Notes: a model not told the origin generated them from the letters alone. Numbered from the stretch's first letter, positions 34,731 through 42,729 are shown. The stretch is DNA of 64,000 nt from Hyunsoonleella aestuarii (GCF_006148925.1 NZ_VAWB01000001.1:1268001-1332000); one strand, 5' to 3'. Numbers and translations are program-made.

Positions 34731-35376
34731 TGACGTATATAATTGATGTGAAATCTTTATTTAAAAGAATGGTGTTATTGTTTATTAAAGTTTGGGTCAT
34801 TTTGTTTTTACTGAATTGTTTCGATACTAATATGGTATTTCCATATTTCAACCCATGTTGTGCGCAGAAATCAAAAAATTCTTTGTCATCACTCATTAAG
34901 CGCGAAATAACATAGGTCTTGCCTTCTTTTGCATTTGATAAACTAATTGAAGTATCTGTGGTAGTGATTTCTCCTTTTGCATTTGGTATTGGATCACCGT
35001 GAGGGTCAAATTTTGGATTGCCTAAGTACTCACTTATTTTATTAGCCAACAAATCGGAAGTTTGGTGCTCCAGCAATTCTGCTTCACGATGGATATCGTG
35101 TAAGGATAAATCGAATAGTTTAAACAATAGAGCTTCCCAGAGGCGGTGCTTACGCACTACGTTAAGGGCCATTTTTGTGCCTTTGTCCGTAAGCTTTAAC
35201 TCTTGGTACTTTTTATAGTGCAATAAATCCTTAACAGCTAGCTTCTTGGCCATATCAGTCGCTGCTGCGTTCGATATGCCCAGCTCTTTTGCTATATTTC
35301 CAGGTTTGGTGTCGTTATTATCACGTTTTCCATTTTTATAAATGGCTTTTACAAAGTTCTCTATAGCTATTGACAT
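34717..35376 (-). CDS. DtxR/MntR-family metal-dependent repressor
   Basis: A 219-residue repressor with an N-terminal winged helix (GNIAKELGISNAAATDMAKKL), the dimerisation and metal-binding helices (VRKHRLWEALLFKLFDLSLHDIHREAELLEH, metal ligands in HRLWE and the HREAELLEH segment) and a C-terminal FeoA/SH3-like domain (about 145-219). Manganese or iron would activate DNA binding. It heads the operon for its own outer-membrane channel and ABC importer, and a perfect inverted repeat lies at its promoter (35398-35413), so autoregulation is likely. Confidence 0.93.
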   Translation of the reverse strand: MSIAIENFVKAIYKNGKRDNNDTKPGNIAKELGISNAAATDMAKKLAVKDLLHYKKYQELKLTDKGTKMALNVVRKHRLWEALLFKLFDLSLHDIHREAELLEHQTSDLLANKISEYLGNPKFDPHGDPIPNAKGEITTTDTSISLSNAKEGKTYVISRLMSDDKEFFDFCAQHGLKYGNTILVSKQFSKNKMTQTLINNNTILLNKDFTSIIYVNEHH

Positions 35377-35397
35377 TTAATTTTGCTTTAAATTAAT

Positions 35398-35413
35398 TTT
35401 AAGTAAACTTAAA
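35398..35413. promoter_or_regulatory. Probable DtxR/MntR operator
   Basis: TTTAAGTAAACTTAAA is a perfect 7-bp inverted repeat with two central bases. It lies just downstream of the minus-strand -7 box (35421-35428), at the expected transcription start, 22 bases before the repressor ATG. Confidence 0.75.
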
Positions 35414-35420
35414 TATTTTA

Positions 35421-35428
35421 CAAATGTA
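35421..35428 (-). promoter_or_regulatory. Probable -7 box of the metal operon
   Basis: Minus-strand TACATTTG matches TAnnTTTG, 45 bases before the repressor ATG and next to the operator. Confidence 0.7.
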
Positions 35429-35501
35429 ACTAAAAAATATAATTGGGGACAATTTTTCTTTAATTAGTAATTTCACATTCTAATATTTAATAAAGGTTAA
35501 T

Positions 35502-35979
35502 ATGTATCGCATTTATTTTCTCGTATTCTTAGTTTTTCAGTTTGTTTCATCTCAAAATGAGAAAATACTCTTTCAGCCTATTGATGTAATTGAGTTGGAA
35601 TGTGCGTCAAATCCTCAAATATCTCCTGATGTTTTACATATAGTTTACAGACGTAACAGTTTTGATATTATGACTGATAAGTCTAAGGGTAATCTTTGGA
35701 TTCTTAATTGAGATGGGACGTCACACCGAACGAAAGTTAACCTCGTGAGAAGTCAATGAATATAAAGTGCGATACTCTCCAAGTGGTGATTGAGTTGTTT
35801 TTACAAGTGCTATAAATAAAGATTCGAAATTATTTTAAACCTTAAAGTTGCGAAAGATTGATGCTGTATTAATCGAGATTTCAGAAGCATCACATGGTAT
35901 TGCGGCCAAACCGAGTAATTTAATTAGTAAAGTGGCTCACGCTTTGGCTTGGTTTAAAAAGTATAATGAGGGTAATTAA
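35502..35979 (+). pseudogene. Remnant of an S9 family peptidase (prolyl oligopeptidase-like)
   Basis: The first 69 codons read as an intact N-terminus: a signal peptide (IYFLVFLVFQFVSS) then ECASNPQISPDVLHIVYRRN, the start of the beta propeller of S9 acylaminoacyl/dipeptidyl peptidases. Then a stop and several frameshifts break it (the next bases still resemble the continuation DGTSHRKLTSREVNEY in shifting frames). After 35857 a short frame again reads like an S9 C-terminus, SEASHGIAAKPSNLISKVAH...WFKKYNEGN, with the family's histidine in SHGI. Most of the middle (several hundred codons) is missing. A decayed, non-functional gene. Confidence 0.85.
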
Positions 35980-35991
35980 AATCAAATAAGT

Positions 35992-36132
35992 TTAATGACA
36001 GGCACAACCCTTATCATCACCACATGTTTTATTAGATATTTTTTTTGACTTCCAGATAAATTTGCGTACTAGAAATATCAAAGCAAATGCTACTAAAACG
36101 TAAACGAGTATGTTTTGGATGATATAATTCAT
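35992..36132 (-). CDS. FeoB-associated Cys-rich membrane protein
   Basis: A 46-residue peptide from the ATG at 36132: one hydrophobic helix (IIQNILVYVLVAFALIFLV) followed by a basic, cysteine-rich tail (RKFIWKSKKISNKTCGDDKGCACH). This layout is that of the FeoB-associated Cys-rich membrane protein family, found after feoB in many bacteria. It is four bases after the feoB stop. An eight-base A run in its frame was checked by counting codons and does not shift the frame. Confidence 0.85.
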   Translation of the reverse strand: MNYIIQNILVYVLVAFALIFLVRKFIWKSKKISNKTCGDDKGCACH

Positions 36133-36136
36133 AATG

Positions 36137-38236
36137 TTATTTCAAAAATTGAAAAGCAATTAATGCTACAATATACGCAAAAGCCGTCATAATTACCAGT
36201 TGTAATATGGGCCATTTCCAACTATTAGTTTCTCGTTTTACAATGGCTAATGTGCTCATGCATTGCATAGCAAAAGCATAAAATAACAATAATGAAATTC
36301 CAGAGGCAAAAGTAAACAAGGGACCTCCTAATATCGGATTTAATTCAGCTGCCATCCTGTTTTTTATTGTGTCCTCGTCGTCGTTTCCAACGCTATATAT
36401 TGTAGCTAAGGTTCCTACAAAAACTTCTCTTGCTGCAAACGAACTTACTATAGCAATTCCAATTTTCCAATCATAACCAAGAGGTCTAATAGCGGGTTCA
36501 ATAGCTCTACCTGTAATGCCGATGAATGAATGTTCAAGTTTGTGGGAAGCGATTTTACTTTGCAAATCTTCCTCGGTTAAGTTTTCTGTGGCGTATTCAG
36601 TTTTAATTATGTTTTCGGCGTCATTAAAATCTTTTCCTGGACCATAGGATGCTAGAAACCATAATACAATAGAAATTGCCAAAATGATTTTTCCCGCTCC
36701 AAAAACAAATGATTTAGTTTTTTCTACAACAGTGAGCGCTACATTTTTTATTAGTGGTAGTTTATAATTAGGCATTTCAATCACAAAAAAAGTCTTGCTC
36801 TTTATTTTGAGTATTTTATTCAAGAGGTATGCTGAAAACACTGCTGTTCCAAAACCAATTAAATACAGCAGCATTAAAGTTAGGGCTTGGTAGCTAAGCC
36901 CAAAAAATCTTCCCTGTGGAATTACCAAAGAAATAATAATTAAATAGACTGGTAGCCTTGCAGAACATGTTGTGAATGGTGTAACCAATATTGTTATGAG
37001 TCGTTCTTTCCAGCTTTCAATATTCCTTGTTGCCATTATTGCGGGAATAGCACAGGCGGTTCCAGAAATAAGAGGAACAACACTCTTACCGCTTAGCCCA
37101 AAACGACGCATAATGCGATCCATTAAAAATACCACGCGGCTCATATAACCGCTTTCTTCAAGTACCGCAATGAACAAGAATAGAAATGCGATTTGTGGAA
37201 TAAAAATAACGATTCCACTGAGCCCAGGAATTATTCCTTCGGCTAATAAATTTGTAAAAGCGCCAACTGGAAGTACGTTTTTAGTCCATTCACTTAAAGA
37301 TGCAAAAACACTATCAATAAAATCCATTGGCAACTCTGCCCAATCATAAATAGCTTGGAAAATGGTTAGTAATATAATTGTAAAAATAACATAGCCCCAA
37401 ACCTTATGTGTTAAAACCCGATCAAGTCTGGTGCGTAAATCTTTGGCTTTCGAAGCGTCAATAGTTTGTCCAACTTTAAGAATATTATTAATAAACTGAT
37501 AACGTTTTATCGTCTCTTTTTGCTGTAAACGTTTTAAATCGCCTTTACTTTTCGTTTTAAAATCTGCTACAGCATCAAAATCTTTTCTGTCCGTTTTTCC
37601 AAAGTTTACATCTTGTGTAATTACAAGCCAAAGTTTATAAAGCAACTGGTTTGGAAATGCTTTTTGAAGATTTCCAAAGTATTCCTTATCAATTTCATAA
37701 GCGTTCAAACATGGAGTAACAGATACTTCTTTATAGTTTGTTATTAGGTTTTTTAGATCGTCTATACCTGTATTTTTTCTTGTACTTATAAGTGCGATTT
37801 TTGTTTGAAGGTGCTCTTCTAAATAATCAATATTTAATGAAATGCCTTTATAATTCATACGATCTGCCATGTTGATGACGAGCAGCGTAGGGATCTCCAA
37901 ATCTTTTATTTGAGTAAATAGCAACAAATTGCGTTTAAGGTTTTCAACGTCACTTACTACAACTGCAATGTCTGGGAAGTCTTTATCATTTTTATTTAGC
38001 AATAACTCGATAACTACATTTTCATCTAGCGATGAAGCGTTCAGACTGTATGTGCCCGGGAGATCAATAATGTGTGCTTTCACACCACGTGGTAACTTGC
38101 AAATACCTTCCTTTTTTTCAACAGTAATTCCTGGGTAGTTACCTACTTTTTGGTTTAAACCTGTTAATGCATTAAAAACAGAAGTTTTACCGGTATTTGG
38201 ATTCCCGATTAAAGCAACATTTATTTGTTTACCCAT
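36137..38236 (-). CDS. feoB: Ferrous iron transport protein B
   Basis: A 699-residue inner-membrane ferrous iron permease with an N-terminal G protein. G1 GNPNTGKTS (11-19), G2 switch T in YPGITVE, G3 DLPGTYS (58-64), G4 NMAD in LLVINMADRMN; the permease half (about 270-699) has two gate regions with EESGYMSRVVFLMDR and SAAREVFVG-type motifs (here SSFAAREVFVGTL). Length is in the usual range for Bacteroidota FeoB. It overlaps feoA by eight bases and is followed by a FeoB-associated peptide. Confidence 0.96.
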   Translation of the reverse strand: MGKQINVALIGNPNTGKTSVFNALTGLNQKVGNYPGITVEKKEGICKLPRGVKAHIIDLPGTYSLNASSLDENVVIELLLNKNDKDFPDIAVVVSDVENLKRNLLLFTQIKDLEIPTLLVINMADRMNYKGISLNIDYLEEHLQTKIALISTRKNTGIDDLKNLITNYKEVSVTPCLNAYEIDKEYFGNLQKAFPNQLLYKLWLVITQDVNFGKTDRKDFDAVADFKTKSKGDLKRLQQKETIKRYQFINNILKVGQTIDASKAKDLRTRLDRVLTHKVWGYVIFTIILLTIFQAIYDWAELPMDFIDSVFASLSEWTKNVLPVGAFTNLLAEGIIPGLSGIVIFIPQIAFLFLFIAVLEESGYMSRVVFLMDRIMRRFGLSGKSVVPLISGTACAIPAIMATRNIESWKERLITILVTPFTTCSARLPVYLIIISLVIPQGRFFGLSYQALTLMLLYLIGFGTAVFSAYLLNKILKIKSKTFFVIEMPNYKLPLIKNVALTVVEKTKSFVFGAGKIILAISIVLWFLASYGPGKDFNDAENIIKTEYATENLTEEDLQSKIASHKLEHSFIGITGRAIEPAIRPLGYDWKIGIAIVSSFAAREVFVGTLATIYSVGNDDEDTIKNRMAAELNPILGGPLFTFASGISLLLFYAFAMQCMSTLAIVKRETNSWKWPILQLVIMTAFAYIVALIAFQFLK

Positions 38237-38465
38237 TAGTTACTTTTTCAATTAAAATATGGGAAGCGGTTTCTTTTCTTATGGCAAGGTGTGATCCATT
38301 AATATTTAAGTACATGGGATCTTGAAATGGAGCAACCTGAACGAGTTCGACAGAATTACCAGGTAAGCATCCCATTTCTAGTAATTTTAAAGGAATAGCA
38401 TTTGAAGACACATCTGTTATAATCGCGCGTTCCCCTCGTTTTAAATGTGCTAAAGTGTCTTTCAA
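38229..38465 (-). CDS. feoA: Ferrous iron transport protein A
   Basis: A 78-residue SH3-like protein, the usual FeoA length. Features: the glycine-rich start GERAIITDV, LKLLEMGCLPGNSVELVQVAPF and ending IRKETASHILIE. FeoA helps FeoB-mediated ferrous iron uptake, probably by touching its G domain. It is the first gene of feoAB, with a -7 box at 38492-38499 and a possible operator at 38471-38487. Confidence 0.93.
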   Translation of the reverse strand: MKDTLAHLKRGERAIITDVSSNAIPLKLLEMGCLPGNSVELVQVAPFQDPMYLNINGSHLAIRKETASHILIEKVTNG

Positions 38466-38470
38466 GCTTA

Positions 38471-38487
38471 TTTAGATTGATTTTAAA
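38471..38487. promoter_or_regulatory. Weak inverted repeat upstream of feoA
   Basis: TTTAGATTGATTTTAAA, with 5 of 6 arm bases matching TTTAAA, close to the metal operon operator in form and in its place next to the -7 box. Weak on its own. Confidence 0.3.
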
Positions 38488-38491
38488 GAAG

Positions 38492-38499
38492 CAAAAGTA
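38492..38499 (-). promoter_or_regulatory. Probable -7 box of feoAB
   Basis: Minus-strand TACTTTTG matches TAnnTTTG, 26 bases before the feoA ATG. Confidence 0.6.
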
Positions 38500-38540
38500 A
38501 GGTAAAAAAATAGGCTATAAAAATTGTATTTGAAAAAGTA

Positions 38541-39212
38541 TCAGTCGTATTCTTTTTTCAAATTTTTGATGTCTTCCAATAGCCGTTTGATGTCTTCATT
38601 ATTTGTTCCATCATAAAACCCGCGAATCTGTCTTTTTTTATCAATCAGCATAAAATTTTCGGTATGTACCATATCAAAGGGTCCCGCATATGCATTATCC
38701 TTTACGGCTAAATAGCTTTTTCTTGCTAATTGATAAATTTCTTTTTTATCACCTGTAACCAAGTGCCACTTACTGTCGTTTACACCTTTTTTTACAGCAT
38801 AGCGTTTCAATTGCTCAACGGTGTCAATTTCTGGTGTAACAGTGTGAGAAAGCAACATAACATCATTGTCATTCATGATTTCTTTTTGAATTTCGACCAT
38901 ATGATTTGTCATAATAGGACATATGGTTTGGCAAGTGGTAAAAAAGAAATCGGCAACATAAATTTTATTGTCAAAATCTTTTTGAGTGACCGTTTGTCCA
39001 TTCTGATTTTTAAATGAAAAGTCCGCAATTCTATGATACTTTTTCTGATGTTGAATTGTGCTATCAACAAGTTCTGTACTAACCATTACTGGCTGGTAAA
39101 TTGGCAAGGGTTGGTAAACATTTAATGTATTATAAATTAGAATAATAATGATTAGAGAAATGAAGCCAAAAACAACGGCGAACTTCTTGTAATCTTTGAA
39201 AAATGATAGCAT
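38541..39212 (-). CDS. SCO1/SenC family copper chaperone
   Basis: A 223-residue membrane-anchored thioredoxin-like protein: single N-terminal anchor about 12-30, then the SCO domain with CxxxC in TTCQTICPIM (C94, C98) and the distal histidine in DMVHTENFML (H183). Both ligand sets are intact. SCO proteins load copper into cytochrome c oxidase CuA or act as thiol reductases. No oxidase gene is nearby. It precedes feoAB in the same orientation, 75 bases away, with its own spacing to the divergent rseP. Confidence 0.9.
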   Translation of the reverse strand: MLSFFKDYKKFAVVFGFISLIIIILIYNTLNVYQPLPIYQPVMVSTELVDSTIQHQKKYHRIADFSFKNQNGQTVTQKDFDNKIYVADFFFTTCQTICPIMTNHMVEIQKEIMNDNDVMLLSHTVTPEIDTVEQLKRYAVKKGVNDSKWHLVTGDKKEIYQLARKSYLAVKDNAYAGPFDMVHTENFMLIDKKRQIRGFYDGTNNEDIKRLLEDIKNLKKEYD

Positions 39213-39335
39213 TCGAATCTGAATTTCAGCAAAAATACGATGAAAATTAATCAGGAAAAATTCAATTTAAACATAAATTCATGTTAAAAGTTTTCTCATT
39301 ACTTAATTGTCTTTTTTAAAGTTGGTTTAAAAGCT

Positions 39336-39343
39336 TACTTTTG
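39336..39343 (+). promoter_or_regulatory. Probable -7 box of rseP
   Basis: TACTTTTG matches TAnnTTTG, 29 bases before the ATG at 39373. Confidence 0.6.
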
Positions 39344-39372
39344 TGCGATTATAAAAATTTGATTGAAGATTT

Positions 39373-40713
39373 ATGGAGTTTGTTATTAAAATATCTCAGT
39401 TTTTATTGAGTCTTTCTTTACTCATTGTTTTACATGAGTTAGGACACTTTATTCCTGCGAAGGCTTTTAAAACTAGGGTAGAGAAATTTTACTTGTTTTT
39501 CGATGTTAAGTTCTCTTTGTTTAAAAAGAAAATAGGAGATACTGTTTATGGTATTGGTTGGTTGCCATTAGGAGGTTACGTAAAAATAGCTGGTATGATA
39601 GATGAAAGCATGGATACTGAGCAAATGGCCAAAGAACCGGAGCCATGGGAATTTCGATCTAAACCTACATGGCAAAGATTAATTATTATGCTTGGTGGTG
39701 TTACCGTAAATTTTGTTTTGGCATTAATCATTTATATACTAGCTTCCTTTGCTTATGGTGATCGCGATATTTCTGCCGAAAGTATTCAAGATGGTTACTG
39801 GATTACGAATCCTTTATTAGTGGATTTAGGTTTTCAAACTGGAGATCAGCTTCTTTATATAGGAGATGCAAAGATTGTGAATGAGTCGGATATTAGAAGT
39901 AATATTCTTGCTGCCCAATCTATTACTATTAATAGAGATGGTGAGCAGAAAAAAATTGATCTTCCCGAGGATTTTTTAGGACAATTATCTACCAGTAAAA
40001 ACCGAAGTCTTTTTGAATTAAGAATGCCATTTATAATTGGTAAAGTTGCAGATTCGTCGTTGAATAAAACTGCTGGACTAAAAAGGGGAGATTTAGTAAA
40101 GACAATAAATGGGCAAAATATCAAATACTTCGATGAGGTAAAAGATATTTTAGCGCCATTAAAAGGGCAAACCGTTGTAACCCAAATTTTAAGAGATGAT
40201 AAGCTCGTTATTTTTAACTTAAGTGTTGATAATAATGGAAAATTTGGAATTCAACCAGGAGGATCTATTAATCAATTTGCAGATTTAGGTTATTTTGATA
40301 TAACTAGAAAGGAATACTCTTTTTACGAAAGTTTTGGAGTAGGTTATAATAAGTTTATTGGTCAAATAGCTTCATATTGGGGACAGTTAAAATTAATCTT
40401 TAGTCCAAGTACTGGAGCTTACAAAGGGGTTGGTGGTTTTAAAGCTATTTTCGATATTTTTCCAGACACTTGGAGCTGGGAAGCTTTTTGGAGTATTACA
40501 GCCTTTTTATCTATAATGTTAGCTATTTTAAACCTACTGCCAATACCAGCGTTAGATGGCGGACATGTCATGTTTTTGCTATATGAAATGGTATCTGGAA
40601 GAAAGCCAGGAGATAAGTTTATGGAATATGCTCAAATGGTGGGTTTCTTTATTCTAATAGCCCTGGTTCTATTTGCTAATGGCAATGATATTTTTAAGGC
40701 AATTTTTAATTAA
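39373..40713 (+). CDS. rseP: RIP metalloprotease (site-2 protease, RseP)
   Basis: A 446-residue intramembrane zinc protease that cuts membrane-bound anti-sigma factors or signal peptide remnants. HEXXH motif LHELGHFIPAK (H21, E22, H25) in TM1; a second active-site segment LLPIPALDGGH about residues 390-400 supplies the third zinc ligand (Asp). Two PDZ-like regions lie between (about 120-300). Length is typical. It stands alone, next to tRNA-Asn. Confidence 0.95.
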   Translation: MEFVIKISQFLLSLSLLIVLHELGHFIPAKAFKTRVEKFYLFFDVKFSLFKKKIGDTVYGIGWLPLGGYVKIAGMIDESMDTEQMAKEPEPWEFRSKPTWQRLIIMLGGVTVNFVLALIIYILASFAYGDRDISAESIQDGYWITNPLLVDLGFQTGDQLLYIGDAKIVNESDIRSNILAAQSITINRDGEQKKIDLPEDFLGQLSTSKNRSLFELRMPFIIGKVADSSLNKTAGLKRGDLVKTINGQNIKYFDEVKDILAPLKGQTVVTQILRDDKLVIFNLSVDNNGKFGIQPGGSINQFADLGYFDITRKEYSFYESFGVGYNKFIGQIASYWGQLKLIFSPSTGAYKGVGGFKAIFDIFPDTWSWEAFWSITAFLSIMLAILNLLPIPALDGGHVMFLLYEMVSGRKPGDKFMEYAQMVGFFILIALVLFANGNDIFKAIFN

Positions 40714-40752
40714 CTTTTTAGTCATTATATTTGTTGTAATTAAAATTTAATA

Positions 40753-40760
40753 TATATTTG
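40753..40760 (+). promoter_or_regulatory. Probable -7 box of the tRNA-Asn gene
   Basis: TATATTTG matches TAnnTTTG, with TTGTTG at 40731-40736 as a -33 candidate. A start about seven bases on leaves a short leader before the tRNA. Confidence 0.65.
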
Positions 40761-40784
40761 CGCTCGCAAAAGCGAAAAATATTT

Positions 40785-40858
40785 TCCTCAGTAGCTCAGT
40801 TGGTTAGAGCATCTGACTGTTAATCAGAGGGTCGCTGGTTCGAGCCCAGCCTGAGGAG
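40785..40858 (+). tRNA. tRNA-Asn (anticodon GTT)
   Basis: A 74-base cloverleaf: acceptor TCCTCAG/CTGAGGA, D arm GCTC/GAGC, anticodon stem TCTGA/TCAGA with loop CTGTTAA (anticodon GTT), T stem GCTGG/CCAGC with loop TTCGAGC, discriminator G. No CCA is encoded: the gene is followed by CAACC. A hairpin terminator follows at 40869. Confidence 0.97.
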
Positions 40859-40868
40859 CAACCTTTAC

Positions 40869-40897
40869 AAAACCATCTAAGAGATTAGGTGGTTTTT
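40869..40897 (+). terminator. Rho-independent terminator of tRNA-Asn
   Basis: AAAACCATCTAA pairs with TTAGGTGGTTTT (one G-U) around loop GAGA, followed by T residues. Confidence 0.85.
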
Positions 40898-40929
40898 GTG
40901 TGTCTAAAACGTCTTCATTTATAATTTCA

Positions 40930-40937
40930 TACCTTTA
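40930..40937 (+). promoter_or_regulatory. Probable -7 box of the DUF6090 gene
   Basis: TACCTTTA, one base from TAnnTTTG, in a leader that is partly duplicated ahead of 41856 (TAGAA...CCAACTTCT in both). Confidence 0.45.
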
Positions 40938-40956
40938 GAAGACCAACCAACTTCTT

Positions 40957-41733
40957 ATGATGAAATTCTTTGGTAAAATACGCTATAAACTTATGAGTGC
41001 GAATAAAACAGGCAAATATATTAAATATGCTATTGGGGAAATTGTATTGGTTGTAATTGGAATATTAATTGCATTACAGGTAAATAACTATAATAACTAT
41101 ACCAAAGACAGACGTTCTGAACAATTGATATTGATTAAACTTCATGATGAATCCGAGGCAATTGTAAGTTACCTTAATGAAATTAATTTAATGGCCGAAA
41201 AGTATATTTATGGAATTGAAAAATCAGTGAGAGCAATTAGCTCGAAGTCCTTGTATGGACTTAGCAAAGACGAATTTGAAAAAGGTGTGATTAACGTCGG
41301 CCTATATCCAGGGATAACACCTTCGAAGAGTGTTTATGAAGAATTGAACAGCTCTGGAAAATTACAGTTAATACAAAATGATTCGATTCTCAAGTTTATT
41401 AGTGATTATTATTCTCAATTGAGTTTTGTGAATAGCCAATTGAATTATTTTCGAATGTTTGTGCAAAGTCCTGAATCAATTGCCGGCAGGTCATTTTTGA
41501 TGGTTTATGATAAGGAGGACCCTTTTAGAAGGGGAGTTAAATTTGATTTTGATGAATTAGTCGATAATCCCGAATTCACGAGCTCAATGGTAAAAGGGCT
41601 TAGAGACCAAATTGCATTCAATACAAATAGGACAATTTTGTTAGAAAAGGCAGAGCGTATGTGCAATGCTCTTGGAAAGATTATAAATGAGGATTGCATA
41701 TCATCTTCAAAAAGATTACAAAATGGTAATTGA
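40957..41733 (+). CDS. DUF6090-type membrane protein
   Basis: A 258-residue protein. It begins MMKFFGKIRYKLMSANKTGKY, then a TM helix (IGEIVLVVIGILIALQVNNY, about 27-46) and a soluble, mainly helical C-terminal domain (47-258). The N-terminal signature (KFF-KIR, GKYIKYAIGEIVLVVIGILIALQ) is that of the DUF6090 family, frequent in Flavobacteriaceae and often found in several copies. Function is unknown. It is the first gene after tRNA-Asn, and the first of four plus-strand units each followed by the same intergenic repeat. Confidence 0.8.
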   Translation: MMKFFGKIRYKLMSANKTGKYIKYAIGEIVLVVIGILIALQVNNYNNYTKDRRSEQLILIKLHDESEAIVSYLNEINLMAEKYIYGIEKSVRAISSKSLYGLSKDEFEKGVINVGLYPGITPSKSVYEELNSSGKLQLIQNDSILKFISDYYSQLSFVNSQLNYFRMFVQSPESIAGRSFLMVYDKEDPFRRGVKFDFDELVDNPEFTSSMVKGLRDQIAFNTNRTILLEKAERMCNALGKIINEDCISSSKRLQNGN

Positions 41734-41753
41734 AGAGTAATACCCAAGAATGT

Positions 41754-41800
41754 GGGGAGCAACAATAGAAAAGTTCAACAGAAATGTTGGACTTTTTTTT
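41754..41800 (+). repeat. Intergenic element A (GGAGCAAC plus hairpin)
   Basis: GGGGAGCAAC (41754-41763) followed by a hairpin terminator: AAAAGTTCAACA pairs with TGTTGGACTTTT around a GAAA loop, then T residues. The last 31 bases (41769-41799) are identical to those of element B at 42862-42892. Confidence 0.9.
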
Positions 41801-41829
41801 ATTTTAAACTCACCTTTTTGAATTTTCAG

Positions 41830-41837
41830 TATCCTTA
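41830..41837 (+). promoter_or_regulatory. Duplicated DUF6090-type promoter remnant
   Basis: TATCCTTA in a leader that matches the one before 40957 (shared TTAGAA and GCCAACTTCT / CCAACTTCT blocks). Confidence 0.4.
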
Positions 41838-41855
41838 GAAAGCTAGCCAACTTCT

Positions 41856-41936
41856 ATGATAAGATTCTTCAGAAAAAATCTGAAGGTTTTTCTCTTTTAT
41901 GACACTCATTTATTTTCCTTATATTTAAACAACTAA
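41856..41936 (+). pseudogene. Truncated DUF6090 paralogue (5' end only)
   Basis: ATG ATA AGA TTC TTC reads MIRFFRKNLK, the start of a second DUF6090 gene (compare MMKFFGKIRYK at 40957), preceded by a matching leader and -7-like box. After ten codons the similarity stops at a hairpin, CTTCAGA/TCTGAAG (41867-41885) with a T-rich tail, and the frame ends after 26 codons. It looks like the leftover of a deletion or cassette loss. Confidence 0.65.
41867..41890 (+). terminator. Hairpin in the DUF6090 remnant
   Basis: CTTCAGA pairs perfectly with TCTGAAG around AAAAA, then a T-rich tail; within the first codons of the truncated paralogue. Confidence 0.55.
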
Positions 41937-41954
41937 CTGAAAACCAATATCTAA

Positions 41955-42665
41955 TTGAAGAATACAAAACTGTTTCCAAGAACACACCTTTGGTCAATCA
42001 TACCTTTCATCATTATAATAAGTGGTTTTTATCCAAGTTATTGGACAAAATTCTTTTCTGTCCCATTTAGATTTCATGTTCATGGTCTTTTAGCTACTTG
42101 TTGGTACATTTTAGTTATTATTCAACCATATTTATATCAAAAGAATAATCTTCGACTGCATCGTAAATTAGGTTTGGTTGGATTGTTTTTGGCTGGTGGA
42201 GTAGTCTTTTCAGCTTTACAAATGCTTCCATTTATTTTGTCCAATCCAAATCTACCACCAAGCCTTGCTAATGGCATTCTTTTTATTGATTTTGTGGCAC
42301 TTGGCGGATTTGTCATATCTGTTTATTTTGGAGTTCGAAATGTAAAAGATACTCGAATTCATGGAAGGTGGATGATTGCAACTGTATTTTGGTCATTGCT
42401 TCCAGCACTTATTCGATTTTTAAATTATCCAGTAGGTAAAATTGTAAATTGGGACTTGAACTTTACGGAATTGGTATATGTTACAAATGGATTAGTCTTT
42501 CTTTCAATGGGATTGATTATACTTATTGATTACAGTAAGGAAAAAATTATCTATACAAGTTATAGTATTATTGCTATTGTTATGATTATCATGTCTATTT
42601 CGTATTCATATATGGTTGAAGCACCTTGGTGGGGAAATTTCTTAAAAGTATTATTGAAGAACTGA
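41955..42665 (+). CDS. Multi-pass membrane protein, unknown family
   Basis: A 236-residue integral membrane protein with six or seven helices (for example SIIPFIIIISGFYPSYW, LATCWYILVIIQPYLY, LVGLFLAGGVVFSALQMLPF, FVALGGFVISVYFG, SYSIIAIVMIIMSISYSY). Start is TTG at 41955. Conserved-looking histidines (RFHVHGLLA, LRLHRKLGL, RIHGRW) on helix ends recall haem- or quinone-binding membrane proteins such as DUF2306-type families, but I cannot assign it firmly. It is the second unit of the repeat-bounded array, 18 bases after the DUF6090 remnant. Confidence 0.7.
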   Translation: MKNTKLFPRTHLWSIIPFIIIISGFYPSYWTKFFSVPFRFHVHGLLATCWYILVIIQPYLYQKNNLRLHRKLGLVGLFLAGGVVFSALQMLPFILSNPNLPPSLANGILFIDFVALGGFVISVYFGVRNVKDTRIHGRWMIATVFWSLLPALIRFLNYPVGKIVNWDLNFTELVYVTNGLVFLSMGLIILIDYSKEKIIYTSYSIIAIVMIIMSISYSYMVEAPWWGNFLKVLLKN

Positions 42666-42729
42666 TTCTTGTCATGTTGAAAATGTAACAGTCTCAAAAA
42701 AATCCCAGACAAACTCATTAAGGTTTAGG

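Noticed and set aside
36031-36050. Apparent frameshift at an eight-base A run in the FeoB-associated peptide gene
   Set aside because: Counting codons from the ATG at 36132 shows the run fits the frame and the peptide reads through to its Cys-rich end.
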